Assembly (NCBI GenBank): GCA_037903355.1
Contig: JBAJFE010000018.1
Location: forward strand, 248,001-312,000
DNA: 64,000 nucleotides
Reading direction: 5' to 3'
Source: Trichuris trichiura
Lineage: Eukaryota > Nematoda > Enoplea > Trichinellida > Trichuridae
In this document: piece after piece, positions 20,999 through 34,700 of the stretch
Layout of the letters: the number at the start of each line of letters is the position of its first letter
Numbering within the stretch: the first letter of the stretch is position 1
Program-made: the position numbers and the translations under genes
Notes under the pieces: generated by a model
What the model saw: only the letters and a program-made list of their open reading frames with translations
Told to the model about the DNA's origin: nothing
Databases searched by the model: none

Positions 20999-21747
20999 CG
21001 TTTTGTGGGAAAGTTCTTCTGCGTAATGACACTTGTTAGAGGCGCTATTCTTATTTTTATGAGCTGAATCTATTTCTTCGTTTTTTCTATTAGTTATCGG
21101 TGCTCAGTAGGGCGGCGTTTGCAAAAACCTTCCGAGAATGGAAGAGTTAGTAAATGTTCCAGAACGTGTTGCGTTTATAAATGCAGAAAAAATCCTTTGC
21201 GTCATTCTTTTGTTGCTTCGAAGTTTCGGCACGTCGCGCAGCTGGAGAAATTTCAAAGCATTTGGAAACTGACAAATGCGGTCAGTCTTTACTGGTGTAA
21301 AAGTTAGTTTAAACTTATTAAGCTAAAATTCGCGATGAAAACAAACGGAAGGGAAGTTAGGAATAGTGATGTGAAAATTTAATTGGGCGAAAAACATTTT
21401 CCACTGCTAAGCCTGCATTTTGAGTACGCGTAGTGTATGAAAATAAGGTATTGCTTTTTCTTTTACTAGTTTGCTATAAGGGCCTATTCGAAACTTTTGT
21501 TCTAGGCCATTAGCCTTTCGTATGCGCCTAATGCCATTTTTTCAATCGTTGGAAGCTGTTAATGTAACGCTGAGTTTCTACGCTTGTCTAAATAAGTGCC
21601 TAAATTTCTTAAAAAATCTGAATAGCCTCCAATAATCCGGGCAAGTGTTCGTTATGGAAAGTTTAACAGTGTTGCTTATCTCCCGTATATGTCCAGTGCC
21701 GTTTTGTAGAATTTACTCGTGCTCACGATGCAGACTGTTTTAGAATC
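20999..21747. other. Upstream region of mRpL20
   Basis: Contains a short ATG-initiated frame at 21139 (MEELVNVPERVAF..., about 45 codons), open but without recognised similarity. Otherwise nothing supported. Confidence 0.35.
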
Positions 21748-22414
21748 ATGGTGATTTCCTCCATTGTTCGTGCGCTGCCTCGAAGATTCTTAAACTCTCC
21801 TTATGGACGTGACATTTCGTTGCCAAAGAGAGATAGGTGGTGGAAACGCGAAAGGATTTTTCGCTTCAGCGGAGTACGTAATATTCCAAGCAGCTCTTGA
21901 CTTAAGCTTCAGATTGAAGTGTGCTCGTAAAAGGCTTCCACGAGTGATTTTAAAAAATTTCAGTGGTTTTACTCGGACGCAAGGGGCAAGTTTAAAGTTG
22001 CCAGGGACAGAGTACATCATGCCTGGCAGACAATGACGCGAAACAACAAGAATTATCCTGATATGATGAATTGGGTTTGTAATTTATCAACTACAGTTTG
22101 TGCACATTATTTTCCTGTCTTTTTAAGTTTCATAAAAAGAGGGCTGCAGCAGGCGCTGCCGAATTCGGCTTGGATTATCCATCTTTTACTAGCGGATTAT
22201 CCAAGGTCAGCAGTGGACTTTGCAATTGTTAACGCTCTCCTTGTTAGCTCGCTTATTCACCGTTGAGTGTTTATTTTAGGCGAGTATCCGTTTGAACAAC
22301 AAAATGCTGTCAATCCTTGCTTGCACGGAGCCGCGCACCTTCCGGGCGCTTGTTGAAGTCTCGGCTGAGGCACTAAAGAAAAAATCAGCAGAAGAAGGTG
22401 TTCTAAAGTTATAA
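21748..22414 (+). CDS. MRPL20: Mitochondrial ribosomal protein bL20m
   Basis: Four exons in consistent phase: 21748-21873, 21964-22074, 22128-22205, 22280-22414, giving 149 residues, the same length as the human protein. Component of the large subunit of the mitochondrial ribosome. Family landmarks: RDRWWKRERIFRFS (equivalent of the FWRKRRIFKLA region), FYSDARGKFKVARDRVHHAW (the HFYGRRRNCYxxAxRxVxRA block), AAEFGLDYPSF (REHGLKYP equivalent), then LNNKMLSILACTEPRTFRALVEVS, which matches the LNRKVLADLAxxEPRTFKALVEVA signature. The N-terminus (MVISSIVRALPRRFLNS) is basic and suits mitochondrial import. Introns are 53-90 bp. No single exon is long enough to stand out as an ORF. Confidence 0.92.
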
Positions 22415-25400
22415 AATCAAAAGTTGACGCTTATTGTCTTTTTCGTTATGCTAGCGCCTCTTTTGAAATAAACTTATCTCTTTGCATTAAAAAGTACCTG
22501 CTTTTCATTTAGCATTTAGTTTGCTTTGAAGCGTTTGCAGTACGTATTTTTCCTTGCAGTTTGTTGATATGCAGCCTTTTAGGTATATTTAGAGATAAGA
22601 CTTATTAGGGTGAAGCGTGGGAAATTAGATCGTTAGCTTTCTGAGTTGGGCTTACGAGATAGATAAGACCTCAGCGTGGACGGCCGTCAAGCAAGTTATA
22701 TCTATAAGTGAATGCGGCAGCTATTTTTGCCGATATTGTTACGAGCACAACGTTCGTGGGTTGTAGTGCAGTTAATGTTTGGATGAGGATAATATCGGTT
22801 TTACGCCACACCGTCCTACTGTAAGTTTGCCAGCCATTCTGTTCTGCCATAACCCAAGTCTTAGCCTAAACATGAGATTTATATTTTGTCTTGGGCTGAG
22901 GTAAGGGCTGTAAAAGGTTTCCGACATGTTCACCAGTAAACGTAGAACAGGATAGGCCCATGTTTTCCAGAAATGAAGCTGCATTTCTCAAAGGGTGCCG
23001 CGCATAGCCCACAAATCCTACTGGACGTTTGAAATGGCTTTCAGCTTCTTTTAAGAGTTGAATTTGACACGAATGTTGATAATAGCTATTGAATATACAA
23101 AATTTCATACTCAGGATTCGTATACTGATGCTCAGGTGCAAATCTTTGTTCGGGTCTTCTACTTCGCCTTGTAATAGTCATTTTTGATAAAAACCATGGA
23201 GAACAGCAGTACTGTAATAGCGCTATTTTTTATGCACTCATTTTAGTTTGAGTCCCGTAATAGGGTTTTGTGACCAAAATGCGTTGCTACAATGGAGAGC
23301 ATTAATAAAGCAGATGGTAGCAATGGCGATGGGATTATGGTGGACGTATTGACAGAATTTCAAATTCTTCTTGGAGACAATATAAGTAGACTCATCTTTC
23401 TGCTTTGTAGAAAACGGTACAAACGCTATCTTGACTTCAGAAATGGAAAATTCGAATATTACAGTCTCAGCTCGTTTTCCGATGCTTACTGATCAACTTT
23501 GTATCAAGTGACATTACCAAAAATGTTGGCTACCGATCCTGCGGATATAACCAGCATTCCGTCATGTTTGCGCTGCAGCTGCGAAACCTTAAACACGTAA
23601 CGCATCTATCCATACGACCGCGTAGGTGTTAGGATAAAACTTTGATTTATGCAACGTCTTTTTCAGCAATTATTAATTCGTAGTAAAGCCCGGTTGGTTC
23701 CGTACAGAAAAAGTTTAAAACTAAATACCACGAAGTTATTAATAGATTTTCAAATATCGCTATTTCGCATTTCAGTCGATTGAACGATGAAAAAGGAATG
23801 CAGTTTCAAAAATTCAAATGACGAGGCAAAGAATTGGTTGCATTCATTGCGTATCTTTTATACTTTAACGAAGTATACGAGCTTGTGCAGCCGCACGCTA
23901 TTTTTTACGAAATATATTCGTTCAGTGATTATAGCTAAGATGAATAAATCCCTCATCTTCTTATGCCACCAAAATCTAGTACGCCCGGCGATGAGGTGAA
24001 CCCTTATGTTCTATGTCGCCGAATGTTTGCTAATTGGAAGTACGAGAGGTATTTTGTAGTGATTAAGTAAGGGTGCTTACCTGAGTGGTAAATGATGATA
24101 TGACCGCTTATGATACCCATGAGTTATTCGGTGTCGAAATAAGCAACGATCAGTGTCTGATACCACTCATTGAATACAAATTTTTGGATAACGTGGATAC
24201 GGTCATGTTTTTCTAAAATGCGTAGAGTTTGTGATCTAATGTTTATTTCATGCTAAAAGCATGAAAATTTTGAAGACTGATTGCGTCGTAACGTAAACGT
24301 GACAATTCGTGAAGGCACGAACGGGTGATAGCCCATTTCCCGAAATTCAAAGCTTCTGGGTGTGGTCTCGGACTGTCCGTTGTCCAGTAAAAGCTCAGTA
24401 TGCAATTTCTATTAACAAAATACGCATTCGCGTAGGCTTCATTTTTTGAGATCGAGAAAGTGCATGAAAGTCAACGTGATTTTACAGTAGAAAATTTCTA
24501 GGTAACGCCATGTAATGGTCTAATACATGTCAGCTTAGAAGGAAAAGGCTGAAGTAGGTAACTCCAGAGCCAATACAGCAAATAACCATCTTACAGTATA
24601 CCTCCTCATTCGCTGAGATTCCACTTGGACAAATTTAATTAATTTAAATTTCGATAACAGGAAGACCTGTGTGCGTGTGGTTAAAATTTGTATTACATCG
24701 GTTGAAGCGTTTTGAATAAATTGGAGTATGCATTTGCTGTGTATGCGTCAACGCTTTTATACAGAGGACAGATTTACCAGAATAAAAAGCAAACGCTAAG
24801 AAAGATGGCACTGCTGCAACAGCTTTAACCGTAAGCATTTATCATAAACAGCCTTATGAATATGGAAGGATTGAAGAATTCTTGATTAAATACAGTACAC
24901 CATTTAACCTGACTTTCGTAAATGCCAAATCTGATGCCTTGCTTGACCGCTAACCTTACTAGTTGTTATTACGAAAATGTTTGACTCAATTAATTATTAT
25001 TTCTATTAAAGAAATAATTTTTTTTAGAAATTGTGTCACTTGCGCTGGTTAAATATCAAAGTTTTCAAACTAAACGTTTCTCCTAAAGCCGATGCATGTT
25101 GTCAAAGAACTAGTTTGCCTTGAATTATCTGTTAGAAGCTGTTTCGCGCAATCAGTCAGGTTTTACTCCTTAAAACGTTCTACTGGGTCTAGCTGCCCTA
25201 AAGGGCTCTAAAAATAAACGCTCAACAGCTGCCGCTACTTTTACTGGTTACTGCTCGCCTTCGAGAAGCTTCTTGATTTAAGGCGTATGCATTTCGTTCG
25301 TAATGCGAAGGAAATCGTTCCAACAAAGGCAAAATAGCGGCGAGTGTTCGTCCACTGGCAGAACAATTCGTAATGAAGTTACCAGCGTGCCGCTATTGCC

Positions 25401-25785
25401 AGTCGCCATGGAGATGGCAGCTGCAGAAAATGGGAAATGATTAAAAATTAAAAAACTGAATTGGTTGCGTTTAGTCCGACTTTTAACTGTCGAAAACTAA
25501 CGTTATGTTTTTTGCCAACAGGATACAAGTAACCCGTCGTCCTGTCTAGCCTCTGTCAAATTCGAGCAACCGTAACGATCCGCGATTACTTGTACAAAAC
25601 AGAAAATGTTGCTTGTTTTAGACAGTACTGCCCTGTTTTATGTACTATTGATTTTCAGGTATGTAGTTACGGTAGAACTAACATACAATTGCAGTATGTG
25701 TTTTTGAGGTGAAGTTGGTTATTTCGTTGCTCGGACAGTTTTCTTTCCCAAACTAAGCTAGCCTTTTCTCTGTATTTTGGTAAAA
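22415..25785. other. Intergenic region with unproven coding-like patches
   Basis: Three patches read like protein but match no family I know: minus 22866-23141 (contains HFKRPVGFVGYARHPLRNA), plus 23292-23492 (MESINKADGSNGDGIMVDV..., 66 codons) and plus 23963-24214. The last starts MPPKSSTPGDEVNPYVLCRR, has a good donor (AA|GTAAGG at 24067) and joins in phase to a downstream open segment from 24145 to a TAA at 24212. The remainder (24.3-25.8 kb) holds nothing supported. Confidence 0.3.
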
Positions 25786-28700
25786 ATGAATGAAAGTGAA
25801 TACGTGAATAATGCAAATCCGTACGGATACTACGGAACCACCATGCCAATGGAAATGGCCGCTGGTATGGTTAGAATTCCTGCTGCCCGTTTCGGCCATC
25901 AAGGACCGGTGCAAATGGTGTATCCTGCCGTGGGTGGTCAACCTCCAATTGGCCTTTTGCCGCATCCGGTGGTTAACTTTAATATGCCTCGTTTGGCCTA
26001 TCGGTAATTAGTATTAGTTGTCGTATGATTACTTCTTTAGTGTTAACAAATTAATGCATGGCAGTGAAAAACTGTTTTATCTGCTAGTACGCATGCTTTG
26101 AATCCGAACTGACCTTTCTTTAATGCCACAGCTCAACGATTGCTCATAGTTCTGTTGTTCTTTGTTAGATTCAAAGCTCAACCGCCGCCTCCACCTCTGG
26201 AACCAGATTGCTATGGTCGTCGTATGCGTCGAAGTGCTTCTCAAGCTCGCAAGCAAGTTGACGTAACTTCGTCCATATTAAACTACATTGAGGTAATTGG
26301 ATTTTCTTTGCTTATTTATTTCTAAACGTAAGTTTTTCTACCCAGAGGCGACTTTGGGACGATCCTACGCGACATGGCAACTTTGTCACGCAACCTCACA
26401 TTTTGTTTGCCCCGGAAACGTTTCCGATTCGCTGTTCTGGAGAAACGTCAGCCGAATGCGTTATGACACGCCTTATACGCAGCGCCGTCAACAAAATCAA
26501 ATGCCCAATTTTCGATCTATGTGTAAGGCATTTCCGATTGACATATATTTTAGCCCTGCATTTGCCCAAAGTGCAAGTGTACACGTGCGTTTTTCGGTCG
26601 CCGGCAGATTATAAATTGCGCTGTTTTATAAAGCCGATCGTACGGAATTTTCAAACAAGGGCGGGTTGCATATTTCAAATCAACGTGCAATTTTTGTTTT
26701 CCCATTTCAGCCTTACGTGGCCAAGCAAGCGAATGCGTTTGCGTAAAATCATACTGTTGTTGCAAGTAAGAGCGCTCAAGTTCTCTGTTTACTGTATAAT
26801 CCGTTGAATTGTTTTCGCAACCTAAGCGAACTTGTTTAATCGACGCTTAGGTGCCCATAATTGCCAAACGTAAATTTAGTGCAATCTAAAAGTCCAATCG
26901 CGTTTCACTTTTCCAGTTTCCGTCTTTCTAAGCTTTTTAAGATGGTTTTCCGGTAAGACCGAATGCGGGTACAGAATGGGTCGTCACTTTGCCGACTAAT
27001 AGAGAGTTACATAACGTGCTTACATGTCGTAAGCTTTCGCCATGTTGATAATGAAGTTTTGCCTTTGACGATTGGCGTTTTAAGTTTGCACAGTTGAAGC
27101 GAATGAAAGTTTGCTTGAAAACAAGTTAGTGGGGTAGTTTTGAATTATTACTAATAATTACGACTAAACGCATTTGTTAAATATTCTGTTGCCTTTTGTG
27201 GTGACCAAACTGTGCATTTCCTTTAAGCATGTCCGGTGGCAGCTGTGCTGCTCTTGTATGGTTATTTGTTTTGCCATTTTGGTGGGGCGCAAGTCGTCCA
27301 TTTGATTTCCGGGGCTTCCTTCGCGCTGTAAAACCTAAATCCGTAATTCATGAACTGCAACCTTTCATTCACGATTTCAATTTACATTGATCTCATTTTG
27401 CACGCTGTGTAAGCGTTACGATAGTCGTTTTGCAACCATCTGTCGTGTCAATCACGGTAGCTTTTGATCAAAGTAAAAATGTTTTCTCATTTAAATTTTT
27501 GACTGCCGTAATGTAGCGAAGGTGCCGACATTGTGCTCTACAATGCAGTCTTTGAATTCTCATTGTTTGTGCATTAAAACGTTAACGCCGGCATTTTCCT
27601 GCCTTAAATAATGGTCGCATAAACCGCAAACGTATGCTGCGGTGGTGGAAGTTGATTCCTTTGTTTTCTTTTCGAAAATTAAAATCAACATGTAGCTCTT
27701 GCTAGCGGACGAGTTTACTTTGGGTAAAGGTTTGTTTGCGTATGATTAGTCTTTTTATTGCTTTGCATTGTGCGGGCAAGGTGATTCCGTTTTGTCATTT
27801 TATGAGTTGTTGACCTTTTTGATCATAGGTTGGCTAGTGAAGCCTTTTTTTTCTAAATTGTCGCTGGCGGCTGCGTGATTACTTTATTGCTAAAGCAATT
27901 GGCAGTACGTGTTTTCGGTTGCCCGTTGAAGTTATACAGTATGTCTGAAATAACAGAAAACAAACTTGAGGGTTTTACTAGCAAAAACTGAAAGCTATGG
28001 ACGTACGGAACGTTCAGAACTGACACGTTTCGTCGTCGGCACACAGCGATGGGCAAGTGGCTTTGCGTAAAGCGTCAACCACGTTGTTCGGTGTCATTGG
28101 ATATTCGATGAATGTCTGAATTTTCTTGAATTCTCAAAGCCGAAGAAGGAGTGTTGCAATAGTGTGATGTACAAGTTCGCTTAATCAAGTTGGGTTCTCA
28201 CTTCCCTATCTTCAATATGTTTGTCTCTTCTGTTCATCGATGGGCAATGTCGAAAAATGGGAGCTTCTGGTTTCGCGACATATAATTCTCAGTTATAGGT
28301 CATGTGAACATTGGGTAAAGTTTTCAACAACCGCGAAAGCTTTGATGGTATATTCCATAATTTTTTTTATGGGTTCAGTGTTTATGGACCGCTCCGGCGC
28401 GTCTGGTTCGTAACCGTAATACTTACTTGGCTATACTGAAACTTTCGTAATAAAGTGTTGCCTATTTTTCACACGTAGAAAGGGCGGTAATCCTCATTGA
28501 CTTTCATAAACTGCCTGATCTTGTCATTGCAAGAGTGCTAAGCTTTTGTAGTATACCGTGAAGTTTGTTTTCTGCTGTTCGCGCTTAATCACTTATCCCA
28601 TTATATGAACAATAGGGTTGAAAGACTAATTTTTTTTTGTCAGGTAGACGTAAGCGTTCTTAGCAATGATGGGGTTGAAATTCTATTCAGAAGTGTGGTA

Positions 28701-31700
28701 ACGATTGTCTTTTTGGCGAATTGTTCATTTCGTCAAAGTAACGTTATTTCCCTAACTAATCACTTGCTTCTTATGAGCTGAACGCGTCATCATAGTCCAT
28801 CGTCATTTATGCAAATTTTGTCAGGGAACTTTTGTGTCAACTGAGTGCAAGTTAACGCGTAGGAGTTTGGAATGGTTGAACGTACTAATAAAGTTCGCTT
28901 TCTGAGCAGCTGAAGCGAGCTACAAGACGACCTGTGGAGTCTTATATCGCCTTTGCCTTCGTATGTGGCGGTGAAGAAAGAACGATATGCTTCGCTTGTC
29001 AAACGAACTGACGTGAAATTAAAAACTTTATTGGTCGACCGTACTTCTACGCGTACAGTAATTCTGCACGTTTGACTGACGGAATACTTCCACCGTATTA
29101 TTAATAAAAGATTTAATTAATTGAAACCAAGCGAAGCCGCTGTTTGCTGTATGCTGCGTTGTTGGACAAGTCTAAGGACAATGGTCAGCAATTCATCAAC
29201 TACTCGCGTTTAAAGATAACGTATCATGTTTGCTTCAGTACTTTGCAAAATCCGTCAGCTTCTTTCAAAAAGCGAGTGAATAGAATTTATTAAAAAGGGA
29301 GAACAGAAATATATCTCTCTTTGGTGTTCATGAGTTTGTTTACAATCCGCCGACGTTGGCGCCATTTAGAGGTGGAGAAAAACTGCTTATTTCTTTGTAA
29401 AGTTTTCATTTGAATGTTTCGCTAAGAGAATTGAACTCAACAACGACGAACTGACTTAAGCAACGGACAGTTTGTTGTTTTGATTGTCCGCATTGTAAAA
29501 GATCGTTGCAGCTTTGTTCATTTTCGTTTGTTACGTCTGCATATTTCAACTTTCTTTTGTTTTCAGTGGACTCCCGAAGGTCGTCGTCTAATAACGGGCG
29601 GATCGAGCGGAGAGTTCACCTTGTGGAATGGTACAGCGTTTAATTTTGAAACTATTCTTCAAGTAAGCATCCTTGTCGACTTGTACTTACCGCGTGCATT
29701 GATGATTGAAAGGAGTAAAAGTGCTTGTTGCAAAAACCGTTTTAGGCTCATGATTCCGCCGTGCGGGCGATGATATGGTCGAACAACCAGCAATGGATGG
29801 TCACTTCCGACCAAGATGGCTACGTCAAATACTGGCAGGCCAACATGAACAATGTTGCCATGTTTCAAGCTCACAGAGAAGCTGTGCGCGCATTGAGGTG
29901 GGCTCCAAAGGCATTTCTGTGTTGGGTCCATTGTTTTAGTTTGCCAACGAGTTGTTTTTCTTGCGTAGTTTTATTGTCGTCAATGAAGGACGATCTTTGC
30001 CTGAAATCATCCATTAACCGCATCGATCTCGTTCAACTGAACGTGCCAATAAAATTACCCTTTCTGAGAGCACGGCGCACCTGTAGCGGCAAACCTGTGA
30101 AGCGCGACTTTTTTGAACGGAAAGAATTTGTGGAAGACGAAATCGATCTTGGCTTCATAGCAATAGTACTAATGATCCTTTCTGCGAGGACATTTGCACA
30201 GTACGCCCCTTCACGTGCTACTTACTACTCACTCCTTCGGTTGACAGCGTGCATTGCTGGCTTGCCGGACATCCTTGTTTGGGTGGGATGAAATTAATGC
30301 ACGACATGCATTGGAGTTGTGTGCAAGAATTGGTTTCTTTACTCTCGCAAGTCCGTACATTCAAAATATGCATAAATGGCTATGTTTTACTGTTCAAAGG
30401 AAGGACAACTTGTTGGCAGTCGTCTTTTCAGCGAGATGCAGTTGCGCGCGCCTTGACGGCTATGCTATAAATGTATTCATTACAAATGCTAGCCGTTTCC
30501 ATGCCGTAGCACTTCATCTCGTTTTAAAACAGATAGTTCGTCTGTCTATTTGCGAATTGCTCCTTTCCGTATAGCGACTGCATTAGCGGCCTTCATTGCT
30601 TCCCTATGCGACCGCATTGGCCCTTTATTGTTACTTTTTTTTTGAGAAATTCTTTTGCTCGATTATCGCACGTCGGCGAAATAATCCATGCTATTCTTCG
30701 TTGCAGCTTTGCTCCATCCGACTTGAAGTTTGCCACTGGCGGGGATGACTCCACGTCGCGCATTTGGGACTTTAAAACGCTAACCGAAGAACGCGTTTTA
30801 AGAGGACATGGTTCCGACGTGCGCGCAGTCGACTGGCATCCATCTAAGGGTTTGCTTGTTACCGGAAGTCGGGATTCTCAACAGCCCGTGAAGTTGTGGG
30901 ATCCACGTACCGAAGCTTGCATTCGAACACTGTAAGTACTTAAATAATTGCCCTCCGATTTGCCCCTCTACAGCGAGAACAATCTATACAGAGTTATTTC
31001 CAATATTAGTAACGTATCTCGAGTTAATTGCGCACTTTTGCCTTTCATGCCGCGGGAAAGACATACCGCCATTGAGCACAAGCGTTGTGTTTTTTGAAAA
31101 TGACATAGTTTTTTTTAAAGACATTTCCATAAAAGCGGTGTGACAACAGTCGACTTCAATGCCAACGGAAATTGGCTGTTAACCGGCTCAAGGGACCATC
31201 TGATCAAATTGATAGACATTCGGTCAATGGACGAGATTTTCACCTTCAAAGGTCACATGAAGGACGTCACTTGTAGGCGACAGTTTCCCACTTTCTTATA
31301 TCCTTTGTTAATCGTAATGTTGCTGCTTTAAGCTGTCGCGTGGCATCCTATTCAAGAGAAAGTTTTCGTGAGCGGCGGCGCCGACGGGTCGCTGATCTAT
31401 TGGGATACTTTGAGCGATCATGAATTGACACTGATCGAAGGGGCCCATGAGCAAGCGATTTGGGCGCTCGACTGGCACCCGTTGGGTCACATTTTGGCTT
31501 CCGGTTCCAACGACAACAACACGTAAGTAGTTGTTATTCTTAAACATCTCTGTGCCTTTCGTCAAAGGCTAGTTCGCTCCCTAAAACACAAAGCCTTTTC
31601 TGTTCTAAAAACAGGTAAGTCGTTTCTTTGTGTACAAACCAGTATTACGGCCACCGCGTATTCGTGTTTGTGCGATGAATGCTAATACAGCGAAATTTAT

Positions 31701-34700
31701 TCCGTAAAAGGGTACATCCAGGACAGGAACTCATCTTGCTCTTTCATGGAAACATGCCGTAAAGAATATTGTACGTCTGTTGGGTGTTTGGGGAATATTA
31801 ATTTGAAATAGTGTATCTTTCAACTAAGCCAACCGTGCGTCCAGAGCAAAGTGAATCGTGCCAGCTGAAATCGGGCATAGCACTTTTGGTTTGTTTTCTC
31901 TGGGCAATAAGGCCTTTTCTATAGGGGGCGATGGTGTTCCTAACCGCCTCGATGGCACTAGAACCGCTTATAAACTCGAGAAAGAAAAGTTATCAGTGGT
32001 GTTTATTTTTGCCAACCTGAAGGGTTGTTGTTTTTGCTCCGAAAAACAAATTGTTTAAAGAGTACGCCAGTTTAAATGTGAAAAGCAGGACAATAGCTAC
32101 AGAACCATAATGCGATGATTGGTCCTACGAAGCTCACATGCAATGGAAAATGAAAAATACAGAACGGCATGTCGTCAACGCTGAAAAGCTTTTGCAATAA
32201 CCCTGTCGACGCAGAAAGGCGGACAGTAGTTCCGGTAATATGAACGCTGTCCGGGAAATGGAAATGGCAGAGAGTTTGGAGGCATTGGAAGATCTTTTAA
32301 CATGACATAAATGCAGCAGTTTCGGAGCCGAAATGTGGTTGGCTCGCGACAGTGAGAGCGCGGAATTTCAAACGCCGACTGGCTCAGCGATAAACTCGTT
32401 TAATCTCTGGCAAATGATCAAGTTGTTTCAGAATAAATTAAAAAATACAGTCGGCCCTCGTTATCCACGGTTAATTCGTCCAAAATTTTGAGCGTTTTAC
32501 CGCGTTATATAGGATACCCTATGAAAAAGACTAAATAGCTTATATTCTACCCGCGTATTTCGTCCTGCCGCCTTGAATTCCTTTCGGAACGGTTATCATA
32601 CCTAATGATCCTTCGAAGCTCGGTCCTACAGAATCTAGCTGCGAGGCAAAGATATCAATGAGACTGCGCTTGTCCAATGGGCTTAGCCATCAGAGTCCAG
32701 GCCTTTAGATACAAGAAAGGATGAAAGTAAGATTTTCTTTCTCTAAACTCACGGGGTTCGCCTTGTTTTAATGAGCTAAGCGATGTACTGGTGCACGGAA
32801 TGGCTATAGAGCAGAGGAAATATAAAATACAAAGAAGCACTTAAGCAGAAATAGTGAACATCACACAGAACACTTTCACACAGAGCGAAAAGCTTACGGC
32901 AGAAACGTTTGGGGCATCGTTTATCAATTTACCCACTTTCTGTAGGTGGGCGCGGGTCTCCTGGAGAACGCCCAGTCTTCAAGTTTTTTGAACTTGTTGG
33001 TAGCTAAACTTCTCGCCTTAAAATGTTAGTCTTCACAACTGCTGGAGTTTTATTTAAAAACTCTATTACAGGGAGCTGTATCTGCCTTTTCTTCGCTTTA
33101 TCTAATAAATCTTATAGCGGCTTCAGCGAAGCCGTTATTCCTCGTATAACGATGATGCTGTGTTCCATGGATGGATCGTATTCAGTAATCATATCCTTTA
33201 GGACTTGAGCTTCCCGGAAAATAGTGGCCAGCTTTTGCTGGGTCCAGTCTGAGGATGTTTATGCTCCTGTATCTGCAATAACGTCATCGTCGTCGCTGCC
33301 TGAAGGTGACTGCGTCAGTTCCTCGAATTCCTCGATAGTCAACGGTTTTCCACAATCTTCTATGCTCTCCCTGATATGGTCTTCTATCATGTCGGAGAAG
33401 TCCTCAGATCCCAACTCCTTGGCAATATTCACTATGCCCATGACCTCCTCATCGATGGCACCTAACTCCTCGCATTCACTGACTGCGTCTCCCCGCAAAC
33501 GCTTCCAGCAGCCACTAACTGTTCTAGGCTTTATCTCGTGTACTGGCGTGTAAAAGATGACGTCACTATTTCACGCCGGACAAACCGCGGTTGACGGTCT
33601 AAAATGGTTTCAAAAAGGTTACCGTGCTCGAAAAGCATCCATGACTTAGCTGTCCACAAGTTTCAAGACTAATATTCATAACAAATGTTTTCTTTGTCGT
33701 CTTGACGTTTGGTGTATAATTTGTAAATTATTTTGCATCAGGGGTGGGGAACGTCCGGCCCGCGAGACCATTTTCCGCCCACGCGTTGGGGCAACCGCGC
33801 ATGGATGCGAGATTCAGTAAAATGTGGTTTTGCTAGGTTATTTTTCATAATGCGATAAACGTGTTCTATGTGCTTCCTAGTGATAACGTAAATCTTGCGT
33901 AACATTTCCCTATACTCCAGGGATAGCAGCCTTCTACGACATCAGTGTATGCCGGTGAATGTGCGAAACTACTTGAAGCGTTTAGCGAAAGATTGAACGA
34001 TGTGAAAAGTAGACAGATGCAGCTGAACATCTTCGCCATTCCATTCAATGTAGAACCAGCTGATGTACCCGATGAACTGCAGCACGAGATCATTCAGCTG
34101 CAAAGCGATGATGAGCTCAAAGCTAAATACAACAACTTCCCGCTGCTTGAGTTCTATAAGCGGTACATAAGCAACGATGAATTTCCCGTTTTGAGGAGAC
34201 ACGCTCTGAAATACGCGTTCGTGTTCGGAACAACCTACTGCTGCGAGCAGTTCTTTTCAAAACTTACCATCGCAAAGAGTCGTCCGCGCACCAGACTCAC
34301 GGACACAAATCTGGTCAACCAGCTACGAGTAGCAACGCCATCGGAAGGAGCTAACATCGCACGCCTCACGTTAACGGTGATGTAATAAACATACCTGCAA
34401 CTAAAGCAGGCTGTTTATCGTTTAAGTTTTCTATCCGGCTCGCAGCACCAAAAAGTTTCCCCACCCCTGTTTTACATGCAAAGCGTTTCTAAAAAAGTAG
34501 CGTTTACAATAAATTATGTAAATGCAAAAAAGGTAATAAAGAAGGCCGCCTATCAGTCTCATTTAGTCTAGATAAATCGCTTTTCTAATGTATGAAGTTG
34601 TGCACGACCGTTACAGCGGTCTGAAGGGGGTTAAGGTCGAAACCCTGAAATCCCGAATAAGTAGAAAATGCCCTGTAAAGCATGGCGTTGCGGCAGTTGT

